Source of the DNA: Lachnospiraceae bacterium
GTDB lineage: Bacteria; Bacillota; Clostridia; Lachnospirales; Lachnospiraceae
Assembly (NCBI GenBank): GCA_022791755.1
Contig: JAAVZR010000016.1
Location: 168,813-232,812 of the forward strand
Length of the DNA stretch: 64,000 nucleotides
Direction of reading: 5' to 3'
Positions 51,619 to 60,730 of this stretch are shown here, piece after piece. Numbering within the stretch: position 1 is the first letter of the stretch; every line of letters begins with the position of its first letter. The notes beneath the pieces were generated by a model, which ran no database searches, was not told the DNA's origin, and worked only from the letters and a program-made list of their open reading frames with translations. A program made the position numbers and the translations under genes.

Positions 51619-51645
51619 CATTGCCGTGAGGGGAACACGGCAATG
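51619..51645 (+). terminator. Terminator after the CmpB-like gene
   Basis: CATTGCCGTG-AGGGGAA-CACGGCAATG, 10-bp perfect, then CTTTCTAAT. A second perfect hairpin (GCCCGGTGG/CCACCGGGC) lies at 51679-51700 with no T-run. Confidence 0.7.
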
Positions 51646-51832
51646 CTTTCTAATAAGAGGTATTTTTTGGAGGGGGTTGCCCGGTGGTCGCCCACCGGGC
51701 GTGAGTATGAAAAAGCTTTATACCATCTCTGTGGTATGGATATAGTATAGCGGGTAAATGTGTCCAGATTGTGAGGACAACATAAAAAAAGGATGAAAAT
51801 CATAAAAATCCTCTAATTTAGGAAAAAAGAAC

Positions 51833-51861
51833 TTTAAAAATCCTCTGACATTGTATATAAT
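51833..51861 (+). promoter_or_regulatory. Promoter of mreB/mbl with upstream direct repeats
   Basis: TATAAT (51856-51861) with a weak TTTAAA -35 (51833-51838), spacing 17. AAAAATCCTCT occurs twice, near 51804 and 51835, one over the spacer; it might be a regulator site. Leader ~140 bases to the ATG; no gene in 51548-52002. Confidence 0.6.
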
Positions 51862-52002
51862 AAAGGAACTGGTCGAAAATAACAGGGAAAGTGCGCCCTG
51901 ATTGCGATGTCGGATATCAGGAACATATACTATACGGCCAGGCCCCACGGACAGGATGAGGATGGGCACATATCACATAATAATATACAGGAGGAGTAAT
52001 GA

Positions 52003-53007
52003 ATGATGTTATCGTATGACATTGGAATTGATCTGGGAACGGCCAGCATACTGGTTTATATAAAAGGAAAGGGTGTCGTGCTTAAGGAGCCCTCCGTGGT
52101 AGCTCTGGACCGGGACACGGGGGATATCAAGGCCATCGGTGAAGAAGCCCGTCTGATGATCGGCAGAACTCCCGGAAATATCATTGCAGTGCGTCCTCTG
52201 CGTCAGGGAGTGATCTCGGATTATACGGTGACGGAGAAGATGCTGAAATATTTTATTAAGAAGGCTTCCGGCAGCAGGACTCTGCGCAAGCCCCGGATCA
52301 GCGTCTGCATCCCCAGCGGCGCCACCGAGGTGGAAAAGAAGGCTGTGGAGGACGCCACCTATGAGGCGGGAGCCAGAGAGGTGACGATCATTGAGGAGCC
52401 TGTGGCAGCAGCCATCGGCGCCGGCATCGATATCTACAAGGCCTGCGGCAACATGATCGTGGATATCGGCGGCGGTACGGCGGATATCGCGGTGATTTCT
52501 TTAGGCGGCACGGTAGTCAGCACATCGGTGAAGACAGCCGGAGACGACTTTGATGAAGCTATTGTCCGCTATATGCGCAAGAAACACAATCTTCTGATCG
52601 GTGAGAGGACTGCCGAGGATATCAAGATCAATATCGGCTCCGCCTATAAGCGCCCGGAGCTGGCCACTATGGAAGTGCGCGGCCGTAACCTCGTGACCGG
52701 ACTGCCCAAGACGATCACCATCACTTCCGACGAGACGCTGGAGGCGCTTAGAGAGCCTGCCATGCAGATCGTGGAGGCCGTGCACAATGTGTTGGAGCGC
52801 ACCCCCCCGGAGCTGGCGGCGGATATCTATGACCGCGGTATCGTCATGACCGGCGGCGGCAGCCTGCTCAGCGGTCTTGATTTGCTTTTGGAAGAGAAGA
52901 CAGGGATCAACTGTATGATTGCGGAGGATCCTCTGACGGCGGTGGCCATCGGCACCGGCAAATGTATCGAGTACAGCCATGGTTCTAAGAAGAGCCTGGA
53001 TGACTGA
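52003..53007 (+). CDS. mreB: Rod-shape protein MreB/Mbl
   Basis: 334 residues, normal for MreB-type actins. Phosphate 1 loop DIGIDLGTASILVYIKGKG, connect/phosphate 2 DIGGGTADIAVISLGG and adenosine motif TGGGSLLSGLD are all present. It forms membrane-bound filaments that guide wall synthesis. Position after spoIIID argues for the Mbl paralog, but sequence alone does not separate MreB, Mbl and MreBH. AGGAGG precedes ATG 52003. Two hairpins follow the gene. Confidence 0.95.
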   Translation: MMLSYDIGIDLGTASILVYIKGKGVVLKEPSVVALDRDTGDIKAIGEEARLMIGRTPGNIIAVRPLRQGVISDYTVTEKMLKYFIKKASGSRTLRKPRISVCIPSGATEVEKKAVEDATYEAGAREVTIIEEPVAAAIGAGIDIYKACGNMIVDIGGGTADIAVISLGGTVVSTSVKTAGDDFDEAIVRYMRKKHNLLIGERTAEDIKINIGSAYKRPELATMEVRGRNLVTGLPKTITITSDETLEALREPAMQIVEAVHNVLERTPPELAADIYDRGIVMTGGGSLLSGLDLLLEEKTGINCMIAEDPLTAVAIGTGKCIEYSHGSKKSLDD

Positions 53008-53093
53008 ACCGGGCATTCTCCCGGCGTTGTGTGATTTCTGATACCCTGCCGGCGGCAGGGTGGCCAAAGTGGCGGCAGTGTCCGACTGTATAG

Positions 53094-53124
53094 CTGTCCG
53101 CAGTACGTTTGGTGCTGCGGACAG
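53094..53124 (+). terminator. Terminator after mreB/mbl
   Basis: CTGTCCGCAG pairs perfectly with CTGCGGACAG; TATTTTTCTG follows a few bases later. Another hairpin, ACCCTGCC-GGC-GGCAGGGT, precedes it at 53043-53061. Confidence 0.7.
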
Positions 53125-53203
53125 AGCCCGTGTATTTTTCTGATTCTGTTTTTTCGCGTCTGCATTTTCCGTATTCCCCCTAAAAGGAGCTTTTGAATTA
53201 TAT

Positions 53204-55432
53204 ATGGAAGTCGTCAGTGGTTACATAGATCATATCGTATATCAGAACAGCGAAACCGGCTATGCGGTGGTGGAGATGGTAAGTGACGGGGAGGAGATTA
53301 CCCTGGTGGGGACTTTGCCCCATGTAAACGAAGGGGAATTTATCCGTGCCGAGGGGGCGCGCATCACCCATGCCGTCTACGGCGAGCAGTTTTCCGTGAG
53401 CAGCTTTGAGATACAGGCCCCGGAAGATGTGGCGGCGATCGAGCACTATCTGGGCAGCGGGGCGATCAAGGGGATCGGTACGGCGCTGGCGTCCCGCATC
53501 GTCAGAAAATTCGGCGAGGACACATTCCGTATCATAGAAGATGAGCCGGAGCGCCTGGCGCAGGTGAAGGGGATCAGCGAAAATATGGCCCGTAAGATCG
53601 GCAGTCAGGTGGCGGAGAAGCGGGACATGCGGGAGGCGATGATTTATCTGCAGCGCTTTGGCATCACGCTGAATCTGGCGTCCAGAATCTTTGGCCGGTA
53701 CGGCAACGACCTGTACCGCATTATAGAAAATAATCCGTACCGGCTGGCCGAGGATATCACAGGTGTGGGTTTTCGCATCGCCGATGAGATTGCCATGAAG
53801 GCCGGGATCCGTGTCGATTCGGATTTTCGGATCCGCAGCGGAATTTTGTATGTGCTGCAGCAGGCGCTGACAGGCGGTCATGTATATCTGCCGGAGTCTG
53901 AGGTCTGGGAGAGGACAAAGGAGCTCTTGGGAGTGGAGCCCGGCGCTCTGGACCGGCACATCGCCGATATGATGATGGAGAGAAAGATCGTGGTGAAGGA
54001 GACGGCGGAAGGACGCATCATCTATGCCGCCCGCTTTTACTATATGGAGATGAACACGGCAAAGATGCTTCACGATCTGAATATGGTCTCGTCCCTGGCG
54101 GAGGAGGAGATCGCCGGAAAGATCGGGAGGATCGAACAGGAGGAGCAGATCGTGCTGGATGACGCACAGCGTCTGGCTGTGACGGAGGCGGTGCGCAACG
54201 GTCTTCTGATCGTCACCGGAGGCCCCGGCACCGGCAAGACCACGACGATCACCACGATGTTGCGTTATTTTGAATCGGAAGAGATGGAGATTTTGCTGGC
54301 GGCGCCTACCGGGCGGGCTGCCAGACGGATGAAGGAGGCCACCGGCAGGGAGGCGAAGACGATACACCGTCTGTTAGAGGTAAACGGAACATCGGAGGAT
54401 TCGGATAAGGCAGGGGGCTTTGAACGCAATGAGATGAATCCGTTGGAGGCCGACGTGATTATCATCGACGAGATGTCCATGGTGGATATTCAGCTGATGC
54501 ATGCGCTGCTGAAGGCGATTTCCGTGGGAACCCGCCTGATTCTGGTGGGAGATGTGGATCAGCTGCCCTCGGTGGGACCCGGGAATGTGCTGCGGGATGT
54601 GATTCGCTCAGAGTGTTTTCATGTGGTGAAGCTGTCGCGGATTTTCCGTCAGGCAGAACACAGCGATATCATTGTCAATGCCCATAAGATCAACCGGGGC
54701 GAACATGTGGAGAAAAAGAGCGGCAGCAGGGATTTTCTGTTTGTCCGCCGGGAGGACGCCAATGCCATCATCAACGCGTCGATTACGTTGGTGAGCCGGA
54801 AGCTGCCGGACTATGTGCAGGCGCCTATGTACGATATCCAGGTCATGACGCCGATGAGAAAGGGAGCGCTGGGGGTGGAGCGGCTCAATACGATTCTACA
54901 GCAATATTTGAATCCTCCGACAGAGAAGAAGGCGGAGAAGGAATTTCCGCAGGGGATATTCCGCGAAGGCGATAAGGTGATGCAGATCAAGAACAATTAT
55001 CAGATCGAGTGGGAAATCCGCAGCCGCTACGGAATTGCGGTGGAGAAGGGAACCGGCGTGTTCAACGGAGATACGGGAATCATCCGCCAGGTGAATCTTT
55101 TTTCGGAGCAGATTGAGGTCGAATTCGACGAGGGGCGCCGGGTGGTCTACGGCTTCGGGCAGGCGGAGGAGCTGGAGCTGGCCTATGCGATCACCATCCA
55201 TAAATCTCAGGGCAGCGAATATCCGGCTGTGGTGATCCCGCTGCTGTCCGGTCCACGGATGCTGATGAACAGGAATCTGTTATATACGGCGGTAACGCGT
55301 GCCAAAAAGTGCGTCTGTATCGTGGGTCTCTCGGAGACGTTTGACGCCATGGTGGATAATCAGGTGGAGCAGAGGCGGTATTCGAGTCTGAATCTGCGGA
55401 TTCAGGAACTGGCAGCCTTTGCCGAATCATAA
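53204..55432 (+). CDS. recD2: RecD2-type DNA helicase
   Basis: 742 residues. An N-terminal OB/HhH region (GAIKGIGTALASRIV, QVKGISENMARKI) precedes the SF1B helicase core. Walker A GGPGTGKTT is at about 339-347, Walker B IIIDEMSMVD at ~419, then VGDVDQLPSVGPG, a TPMRKG motif and the late IHKSQGSEYPAV with YTAVTRAKK. RecD2 works without RecBC, unwinding DNA 5' to 3' in repair and fork handling. AAAGGAG is upstream of the ATG. comF follows 30 bases later. Confidence 0.95.
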   Translation: MEVVSGYIDHIVYQNSETGYAVVEMVSDGEEITLVGTLPHVNEGEFIRAEGARITHAVYGEQFSVSSFEIQAPEDVAAIEHYLGSGAIKGIGTALASRIVRKFGEDTFRIIEDEPERLAQVKGISENMARKIGSQVAEKRDMREAMIYLQRFGITLNLASRIFGRYGNDLYRIIENNPYRLAEDITGVGFRIADEIAMKAGIRVDSDFRIRSGILYVLQQALTGGHVYLPESEVWERTKELLGVEPGALDRHIADMMMERKIVVKETAEGRIIYAARFYYMEMNTAKMLHDLNMVSSLAEEEIAGKIGRIEQEEQIVLDDAQRLAVTEAVRNGLLIVTGGPGTGKTTTITTMLRYFESEEMEILLAAPTGRAARRMKEATGREAKTIHRLLEVNGTSEDSDKAGGFERNEMNPLEADVIIIDEMSMVDIQLMHALLKAISVGTRLILVGDVDQLPSVGPGNVLRDVIRSECFHVVKLSRIFRQAEHSDIIVNAHKINRGEHVEKKSGSRDFLFVRREDANAIINASITLVSRKLPDYVQAPMYDIQVMTPMRKGALGVERLNTILQQYLNPPTEKKAEKEFPQGIFREGDKVMQIKNNYQIEWEIRSRYGIAVEKGTGVFNGDTGIIRQVNLFSEQIEVEFDEGRRVVYGFGQAEELELAYAITIHKSQGSEYPAVVIPLLSGPRMLMNRNLLYTAVTRAKKCVCIVGLSETFDAMVDNQVEQRRYSSLNLRIQELAAFAES

Positions 55433-55462
55433 CGGAAAAGGAGATGGCTATGGGGGACAAGG

Positions 55463-56197
55463 ATGAGAGATGGGATCCGAAACAGGATTAAAGAGACGGC
55501 ATTGTCGATTCTCTACCCCAGACGGTGCCCGGTTTGTCACGATATCGTGATGCCCGCAGGGGAGCTAATCTGCCCCTCCTGCAAAGAGAAGGTATCCTTC
55601 GTGGGAGAGACGGTCTGTCTGCGGTGTGGGAAGGAGATTGCGGCGAAAGAGATCGAATACTGCTATGACTGCAGCCGCCATGAGCGCTCCTTTGAGCGGG
55701 GCTATGCTCTGGCCGTATACGATGACGTGATGCGCCAGTCGGTCCGGCAGTTTAAAAACGGCGGCCGGATCGAGTATGGGGACTGGTACGCGAAGGAAAT
55801 ATGGGAGCGCTGCGGACAGGAGCTTAAGAGGCTGGAGGCGGACGCTCTGGTACCGGTGCCGCTGCATCGCAGCCGCCAGGCCGAAAGAGGTTATAACCAG
55901 GCAGAACAGCTGGCCAGGCGTCTGGGAAAACACCTGGGACTTCCTGTGTGGCCGGGAGCCTTACGGAGGATTCACAGGACCACGGCGCAGAAATACCTGG
56001 GGGCAGGAGAGCGGAGCCGCAATCTGGAATCCGCCTTTGCGCCGGGAAAGCAGCAGGTGACCGGCAGGACGGTGATCCTGGTGGACGATATTTACACCAC
56101 CGGAGGAACGGCTCAGGAATGTACGAAGGTGCTGCTTGAGGCCGGAGCGGAGAAAGTGTATCTGGTGAATGTGTGTATCGGCGAAAACGACGGGTAG
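55463..56197 (+). CDS. comF: ComF-family phosphoribosyltransferase-like protein
   Basis: 244 residues: an N-terminal zinc-ribbon region (CPVC, CPSC, CLRC and CYDC pairs), then a PRT fold with VPVPLHRSRQAERGYNQAEQLA and the PRPP loop VILVDDIYTTGGT. ComF is needed for DNA uptake in transformable Firmicutes; in non-competent species its role is unclear. Following recD2, it may share a transcript. A GGGGGA stretch precedes ATG 55463. Confidence 0.93.
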   Translation: MRDGIRNRIKETALSILYPRRCPVCHDIVMPAGELICPSCKEKVSFVGETVCLRCGKEIAAKEIEYCYDCSRHERSFERGYALAVYDDVMRQSVRQFKNGGRIEYGDWYAKEIWERCGQELKRLEADALVPVPLHRSRQAERGYNQAEQLARRLGKHLGLPVWPGALRRIHRTTAQKYLGAGERSRNLESAFAPGKQQVTGRTVILVDDIYTTGGTAQECTKVLLEAGAEKVYLVNVCIGENDG

Positions 56198-56258
56198 TCC
56201 GTATCATGGGAACAGCTGTGAATCGCGCAAATTATTATTTATAAAATATAAAAATGTC

Positions 56259-56287
56259 TTGACGTTTTCCCTTTCCTGTGGTACGCT
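56259..56287 (+). promoter_or_regulatory. Promoter of rpmG-secE-nusG
   Basis: TTGACG (56259-56264) and TACGCT (56282-56287), spacing 17. About 80 bases of leader to rpmG. Confidence 0.7.
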
Positions 56288-56368
56288 TAGTAGGCGATGA
56301 AAAGGGCTCAGGTTCTTTTTTTTATGCCTTAATAATAGAGAAAACAAATGTAATTGGAGGTGTACACG

Positions 56369-56518
56369 ATGCGCGTAAGAATCACACTGGCATGTACCGA
56401 ATGCAAGCAGCGGAACTACAACATGACCAAGGAGAAGAAGCTTCATCCCGAGAGAATGGAGACCAAGAAATATTGCCCGTTCTGCAAGACGCATACCATG
56501 CATAAAGAAACCAAATAA
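56369..56518 (+). CDS. rpmG: 50S ribosomal protein L33
   Basis: 49 residues, [17 protein letters not shown] at the start and [14 protein letters not shown] at the end. The two CxxC pairs (C9, C12 and C36, C39) make it the zinc-binding form of L33. TTGGAGGT lies 8 bases before ATG 56369. In its usual place in front of secE and nusG. Confidence 0.97.
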   Translation: MRVRITLACTECKQRNYNMTKEKKLHPERMETKKYCPFCKTHTMHKETK

Positions 56519-56548
56519 TCCGTCCGATCAGGAAAGAGTGATATTTTT

Positions 56549-56737
56549 ATGGAAGAAGCAAAGAAAAAGACCAGTGCCTTTAAGGGCCTGAAAGCCGAAT
56601 TCAAAAAGATCATCTGGCCGGATAAGAAGACGACCGGAAAGCAGACGGTAGCCGTCATTTCGATTTCTGTTTGCCTGGGACTGCTGATTGGCCTTCTGGA
56701 TATGGTAATCAAATATCTGGTCGGATTTATCGTTTAA
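56549..56737 (+). CDS. secE: Protein translocase subunit SecE
   Basis: 62 residues: a charged N-terminal amphipathic part with FKKIIWPDKK, typical of SecE, and one membrane helix (residues ~34-58). It stabilises SecY in the export channel. Between rpmG and nusG as in most bacteria. Ribosome site AGGAAAG. Confidence 0.96.
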   Translation: MEEAKKKTSAFKGLKAEFKKIIWPDKKTTGKQTVAVISISVCLGLLIGLLDMVIKYLVGFIV

Positions 56738-56755
56738 TCCGGGTGAGGTGACTGT

Positions 56756-57271
56756 ATGGCAGAAGCGAACTGGTATGTAGTGCATACCTACTCAGGCTAT
56801 GAGAATAAAGTGAAGATGGATATTGAGAAGACCATCGAGAACCGTCGTCTCCATGACGAGATTCTTGAGGTATCGGTCCCCATGCAGGATGTGGTGGAGC
56901 TGAAAAACGGCGTCCGCAAGACGGTGGCTAAGAAGATGTTTCCCGGCTATGTCCTGATTAACATGGTGATGAATGACGAGACCTGGTATGTGGTCCGCAA
57001 TACCCGCGGCGTGACCGGTTTCGTGGGACCGGGTTCCAAGCCGGTGCCTTTGAGTCCCGAAGAGATCGCAGGTCTGGCAGGTCCGGAGAGCTCTGTTTTG
57101 GTGGATTTCGAGGAGGGCGATACGGTGACGATCATTTCCGGCGTATGGGAAGGGACGGCAGGAGTCATTGCCTCGGTCAACGAAAGCAAGCAGAGTGTCA
57201 CGATCCATGTGGACATGTTCGGCCGCGAGACGCCGGTCGAGCTGGGCTTCGACGAAGTCAGAAAAATGTAA
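56756..57271 (+). CDS. nusG: Transcription antitermination factor NusG
   Basis: 171 residues: NGN domain (WYVVHTYSGYENKV to VRNTRGVTGFVG) and a C-terminal KOW domain (FEEGDTVTIISGVWEGTAGVI). Binds RNA polymerase and links it to Rho or the ribosome. Standard length. GAGGTGA precedes ATG 56756. rplK follows after a 139-base leader. Confidence 0.97.
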   Translation: MAEANWYVVHTYSGYENKVKMDIEKTIENRRLHDEILEVSVPMQDVVELKNGVRKTVAKKMFPGYVLINMVMNDETWYVVRNTRGVTGFVGPGSKPVPLSPEEIAGLAGPESSVLVDFEEGDTVTIISGVWEGTAGVIASVNESKQSVTIHVDMFGRETPVELGFDEVRKM

Positions 57272-57281
57272 CAGAGCGTGA

Positions 57282-57400
57282 AACCGGAGGGCTTAAAGAC
57301 CCTGTGGTTATCATAGACGTGGGAGGGATTTTCCCGCACGCACCACAACACCTTCGTGTTGTGTCCGGGCCATCCGGTCCGGTACAGAAATTTTATAGGA
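57282..57400 (+). promoter_or_regulatory. Structured leader of rplK-rplA
   Basis: Contains CACAACAC-CTTC-GTGTTGTG (57344-57363), an 8-bp perfect tetraloop hairpin, plus a weaker GTG/GGGA stem before it. In many bacteria r-protein L1 represses the rplK-rplA mRNA through a leader that mimics its 23S site. I could not identify the L1 motif with confidence, so the role here is inference. Confidence 0.45.
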
Positions 57401-57410
57401 GGTGCCAAAC

Positions 57411-57836
57411 ATGGCAAAGAAAGTAACAGGTTACATCAAATTACAGATTCCTGCCGGCAAAGCGACCCCGGCTCCGCCGGTTGGTCCCGCACTGGGCCAG
57501 CACGGTGTGAACATCGTACAGTTCACGAAGGAGTTCAACGCCAGGACAGCGGATCAGGGCGATCTGATCATCCCCGTGGTCATCACTGTCTATGCTGACA
57601 GAACCTTCAGTTTCATCACCAAGACCCCCCCGGCTGCCGTACTGCTGAAGAAAGCCTGCAAGCTGAAATCCGCATCCGGCCAGCCCAACAAGAACAAGGT
57701 GGCTAAGATTTCCCGAGCGGAAGTGCAGAAGATCGCGGAGCTGAAGATGCCTGACTTAAATGCGGCCAGCGTCGAGGCGGCTACCAGCATGATCGAAGGC
57801 ACGGCCAAGAGCATGGGTATCGTGGTAGAGGACTAA
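57411..57836 (+). CDS. rplK: 50S ribosomal protein L11
   Basis: 141 residues from ATG 57411, 8 bases after [32 protein letters not shown] is the L11 N-terminal signature (part cited: [17 protein letters not shown]). L11 forms the GTPase-associated centre with the L10/L12 stalk. Followed by rplA after 14 bases. Confidence 0.98.
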   Translation: MAKKVTGYIKLQIPAGKATPAPPVGPALGQHGVNIVQFTKEFNARTADQGDLIIPVVITVYADRTFSFITKTPPAAVLLKKACKLKSASGQPNKNKVAKISRAEVQKIAELKMPDLNAASVEAATSMIEGTAKSMGIVVED

Positions 57837-57850
57837 TGGAGGGTTAAGGA

Positions 57851-58546
57851 ATGAAAAGAGGAAAGAAGTATATCGAGAGCGCTAAGCAGGTAGATCGTAC
57901 TCAGCAGTACGATGTGGCGGATGCCGTGGCTCTGGTAAAGAAGACTGCCGGCGCTAAGTTTGATGAGACCGTTGAGATTCATATTCGTACAGGCTGTGAC
58001 GGCCGCCATGCGGATCAGCAGATCCGTGGCGCTGTGGTATTGCCTCACGGCACCGGCAAGACGGTCCGTGTGCTGGTATTTGCCAAGGGTGTGAAAGCCG
58101 ACGAGGCGCAGGCCGCCGGAGCGGATTATGTAGGCGCTGAGGAGCTGATCCCCCGCATCCAGAAGGAAGGCTGGCTGGAGTTTGACGTAGTGGTAGCTAC
58201 CCCTGATATGATGGGCGTGGTGGGCCGTCTGGGCCGTGTGCTGGGTCCGAAGGGCCTGATGCCCAATCCCAAGGCCGGTACGGTTACCATGGATGTGACC
58301 AAGGCCATCGCTGATATCAAGGCTGGTAAAATCGAGTACCGTCTGGATAAGACCAATATCATCCACTGCCCCATCGGAAAGGTTTCCTTCACGGAAGAGC
58401 AGCTTTCGGAGAACCTGAAGGCATTGACCGACGCCATTGTGAAGGCAAAGCCCGCCGCCGTCAAGGGTCAGTATTTAAAGAGCGTGACGCTGGCGTCCAC
58501 CATGGGCCCCGGCATCAAGATCAACCCTCTGAAGCTGCAGGCATAA
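57851..58546 (+). CDS. rplA: 50S ribosomal protein L1
   Basis: 231 residues, full length, with [17 protein letters not shown], the L1 signature, and the C-terminal [14 protein letters not shown]. Forms the L1 stalk and usually represses its own operon. GGAGGG precedes the ATG. A new promoter and leader follow before rplJ. Confidence 0.98.
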   Translation: MKRGKKYIESAKQVDRTQQYDVADAVALVKKTAGAKFDETVEIHIRTGCDGRHADQQIRGAVVLPHGTGKTVRVLVFAKGVKADEAQAAGADYVGAEELIPRIQKEGWLEFDVVVATPDMMGVVGRLGRVLGPKGLMPNPKAGTVTMDVTKAIADIKAGKIEYRLDKTNIIHCPIGKVSFTEEQLSENLKALTDAIVKAKPAAVKGQYLKSVTLASTMGPGIKINPLKLQA

Positions 58547-58573
58547 GCCTCACCGCCTGCAAACCAAATCTGC

Positions 58574-58602
58574 TTGACAACCACAGTATTTTGTGCTATG
58601 GT
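58574..58602 (+). promoter_or_regulatory. Promoter of rplJL
   Basis: TTGACA (58574-58579) and TATGGT (58597-58602), spacing 17. Confidence 0.85.
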
Positions 58603-58614
58603 TTGAAAAGATAA

Positions 58615-58726
58615 GCTGCCGAAGACAGCAGGTATCCTATGGATGTAAGCACAGCGCCTGCCGAGGAAGATAAGATATTCGATAGAATCCTTATGCCCTC
58701 TTTGTCTGTCCGGCAAAGAGGGTTTT
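58615..58726 (+). ncRNA. Ribosomal protein L10 leader with terminator
   Basis: The conserved CCGAAGACAGCAGGT ... GCCTGCCGAGG pair of the L10 leader family is present. At the 3' end CCCTCTTTG (58696-58704) and CAAAGAGGG (58714-58722) plus TTTT make a terminator. L10 (with L12) binding to this RNA lowers its own synthesis in Firmicutes. Confidence 0.85.
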
Positions 58727-58782
58727 CGGTTATTGGAACGATTTCTCTTACCGGCAGTGAAAATAATAGAAGGAGGAGAAAC

Positions 58783-59271
58783 ATGGCAAAGGTAGAATTA
58801 AAACAGCCCATCGTAGCTGAGATTTCCGAGCTTCTCAAGGATGCCAAGGCTGCCGTGCTGGTGGATTACCGCGGACTGACCGTGGAGCAGGACACGAACC
58901 TGCGTAAGCAGCTGCGCGACGCCGGCGTGACCTACAAGGTGTATAAGAACACCATGCTGAACCTGGCAATTAAGGGCACGGATTTCGAGGCGATGAAAGA
59001 CAAGCTGGAAGGCCCCACGGCGATGGCCGTGTCTGACACCGATGCTTCCGCACCGGCCAGAGTCCTGTATGAGTTCGCTAAGAAGGCCCCCGCTCTGGAA
59101 TTAAAGTGCGGTGTGGTGGAAGGCTCTTACTACGATGAGAAGGGTATCCAGGTGATCGCTACGATCCCCAGCAGGGAAGTCCTTCTGGGCAAGCTGCTTG
59201 GCAGCATCCAGTCCCCGATCGCCAATCTGGCCCGCGTACTGAATCAGATCGCCGAGTCCAAAGAGGCGTAA
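58783..59271 (+). CDS. rplJ: 50S ribosomal protein L10
   Basis: 162 residues from ATG 58783, 6 bases after AAGGAGGAG. DAKAAVLVDYRGLTVEQ and KVYKNTMLNLA are the family core; the C-terminal helix carries the L7/L12 sites. Base of the ribosomal stalk. Controlled by the upstream leader. rplL follows 43 bases later. Confidence 0.97.
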   Translation: MAKVELKQPIVAEISELLKDAKAAVLVDYRGLTVEQDTNLRKQLRDAGVTYKVYKNTMLNLAIKGTDFEAMKDKLEGPTAMAVSDTDASAPARVLYEFAKKAPALELKCGVVEGSYYDEKGIQVIATIPSREVLLGKLLGSIQSPIANLARVLNQIAESKEA

Positions 59272-59314
59272 CCCATCCGTATCTTTTAAATTATAATAAA
59301 TGGAGGAAATAGAA

Positions 59315-59686
59315 ATGGCAAAGTTGACCACTGCTGAGTTTATCGAAGCTATCAAAGAGCTGAGCGTATTAGAGCTGAATGAATTAGTAAAGGCCTGCGA
59401 GGAAGAGTTCGGCGTATCCGCCGCTGCCGGCGTAGTCGTAGCCGCTGCCGGTCCCGCTGCCGAGGTAGAGGAGAAGACCGAGTTCGACGTAGAGCTGACC
59501 GAGATCGGTTCCGAGAAGGTTAAGGTTATCAAGGCTGTCCGCGAGCTGACCGGCCTGGGCTTAAAGGAAGCTAAGGAAGCCGTAGACGGCGCTCCGAAGG
59601 TCCTGAAACAGGGCGTTTCCAAGGAAGAGGCCGAGGCTGCGAAGAAGGCTCTGGAGGAAGTGGGTGCTAAGGTTACTCTGAAGTAA
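59315..59686 (+). CDS. rplL: 50S ribosomal protein L7/L12
   Basis: 123 residues from ATG 59315, 9 bases after TGGAGG. N-terminal dimer helix, Ala/Val/Gly hinge (~38-50), and C domain with [12 protein letters not shown] and [19 protein letters not shown] strong terminator follows, and rpoB is not downstream within the window. Confidence 0.98.
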   Translation: MAKLTTAEFIEAIKELSVLELNELVKACEEEFGVSAAAGVVVAAAGPAAEVEEKTEFDVELTEIGSEKVKVIKAVRELTGLGLKEAKEAVDGAPKVLKQGVSKEEAEAAKKALEEVGAKVTLK

Positions 59687-59720
59687 TTAGAGCTTTCTGT
59701 GTATTTACAGATCAGAGAGT

Positions 59721-59758
59721 CCATGACGGGGATCCGATACCCTGTCATGGGCTTTTTT
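59721..59758 (+). terminator. Terminator after rplL
   Basis: CCATGACGGGG pairs with CCCTGTCATGG (one G-T pair), followed by GCTTTTTTT. Confidence 0.85.
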
Positions 59759-59873
59759 TCATGGAGGCAATGAGAGCGCGTCAGAGCCGGAGAAATCCAT
59801 TTTTTCCCTGAATATCCTTTTCTGTCCGCATCCATACTATGGATAAATGAATTACTGAACCAGGAGGGATATT

Positions 59874-60515
59874 ATGAAACGATATGGAAAGATCATGGGG
59901 CAGGTGGCAGCGTTTTTCCTGGCGGCGTCTCTGTGCCTCATTCAGGCAGGCTGCAGCTGTGGGGAACCGGAGAAGGAGACGACCCCTGGAGGAAGCATGG
60001 GAAATACGACCAGCGGCAGTACGACCTCTGCGGGGGCGGGCAATGGAAGCTCGGAGAATCCGAATACGCCGGCCACCTCATCGACAGACGGTGTGAATCA
60101 AATGACGACACCGGAGCACGGCACCACCACCGGAAACGGGATGGACGAGAGCAGTGGAAGCGGTTCGGGGACAGACGGTTCCGGTGAGGATGTCACCCAT
60201 ACGGCCGGAGCAGTGGGCGGCGGCACAGCCGACGGCACATCCTATGAACCGGGCACTTATACGGGGACGGCACAGGGATATGCCGGGCCGATCCATGTGA
60301 CGGTGGAGGTGGATGAGACGGGTATCGTCTCCGTGACAGCAGTGGGAGAAAGTGAAACGCCGGGAGTCGGTCAGGCAGCCATAGAGAAGCTGTCCGCCAA
60401 GATCGCCGAGGAGAACAGCACGGACATCGACGTGATGGCAGGCGCCACCTTTTCCAGCAAAGGACTGTTTGAGGCAGTGGAGAACGCGCTTGCAGAAGCA
60501 GGGAAAGAGCAATAA
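59874..60515 (+). CDS. FMN-binding-domain lipoprotein
   Basis: 213 residues: signal peptide with lipobox QAGC (C27), a ~90-residue Gly/Ser/Thr-rich tether, then an FMN-binding domain (residues ~120-213; YTGTAQGYAGPIHVTVEVDETGIV partly typical). The attachment motif MAGATFSS is of the D-x-x-(S/M)GAT(S/T/F) kind on which FMN is joined to Thr by ApbE. Such proteins pass electrons at the outer membrane face in extracellular electron transfer and related systems. No ApbE or Ndh2 gene is near. AGGAGG precedes the ATG. Confidence 0.85.
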   Translation: MKRYGKIMGQVAAFFLAASLCLIQAGCSCGEPEKETTPGGSMGNTTSGSTTSAGAGNGSSENPNTPATSSTDGVNQMTTPEHGTTTGNGMDESSGSGSGTDGSGEDVTHTAGAVGGGTADGTSYEPGTYTGTAQGYAGPIHVTVEVDETGIVSVTAVGESETPGVGQAAIEKLSAKIAEENSTDIDVMAGATFSSKGLFEAVENALAEAGKEQ

Positions 60516-60549
60516 AAGTAAATCATGAGAGCAGGCAATGACATGCCGG

Positions 60550-60587
60550 GCCGGTGAATCTGTGGGATGATTCTACAGATCACCGGC
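60550..60587 (+). terminator. Terminator after the FMN-binding lipoprotein
   Basis: GCCGGTG-A-ATCTGT pairs with ACAGAT-CACCGGC, one bulged base, tail TTATTCTCG. Confidence 0.65.
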
Positions 60588-60730
60588 TTATTCTCGTTCC
60601 TGCCGGATGCATTCGATTTCTGCGGAGGAGACAAAATAAAGAAACATAATGCAAATAACGATTCCTTTTTTGTCCTTTTTCTGTTATAGTAATTTTAGAA
60701 TACAGAGCGATAGGTAAGGAGGATTTGTTT

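Noticed and set aside
51714..51750. Possible 12-codon ORF (MKKLYTISVVWI) upstream of mreB/mbl
   Set aside because: The GGAGGGGG stretch is over 30 bases away, beyond a stable hairpin, so there is no usable ribosome site.
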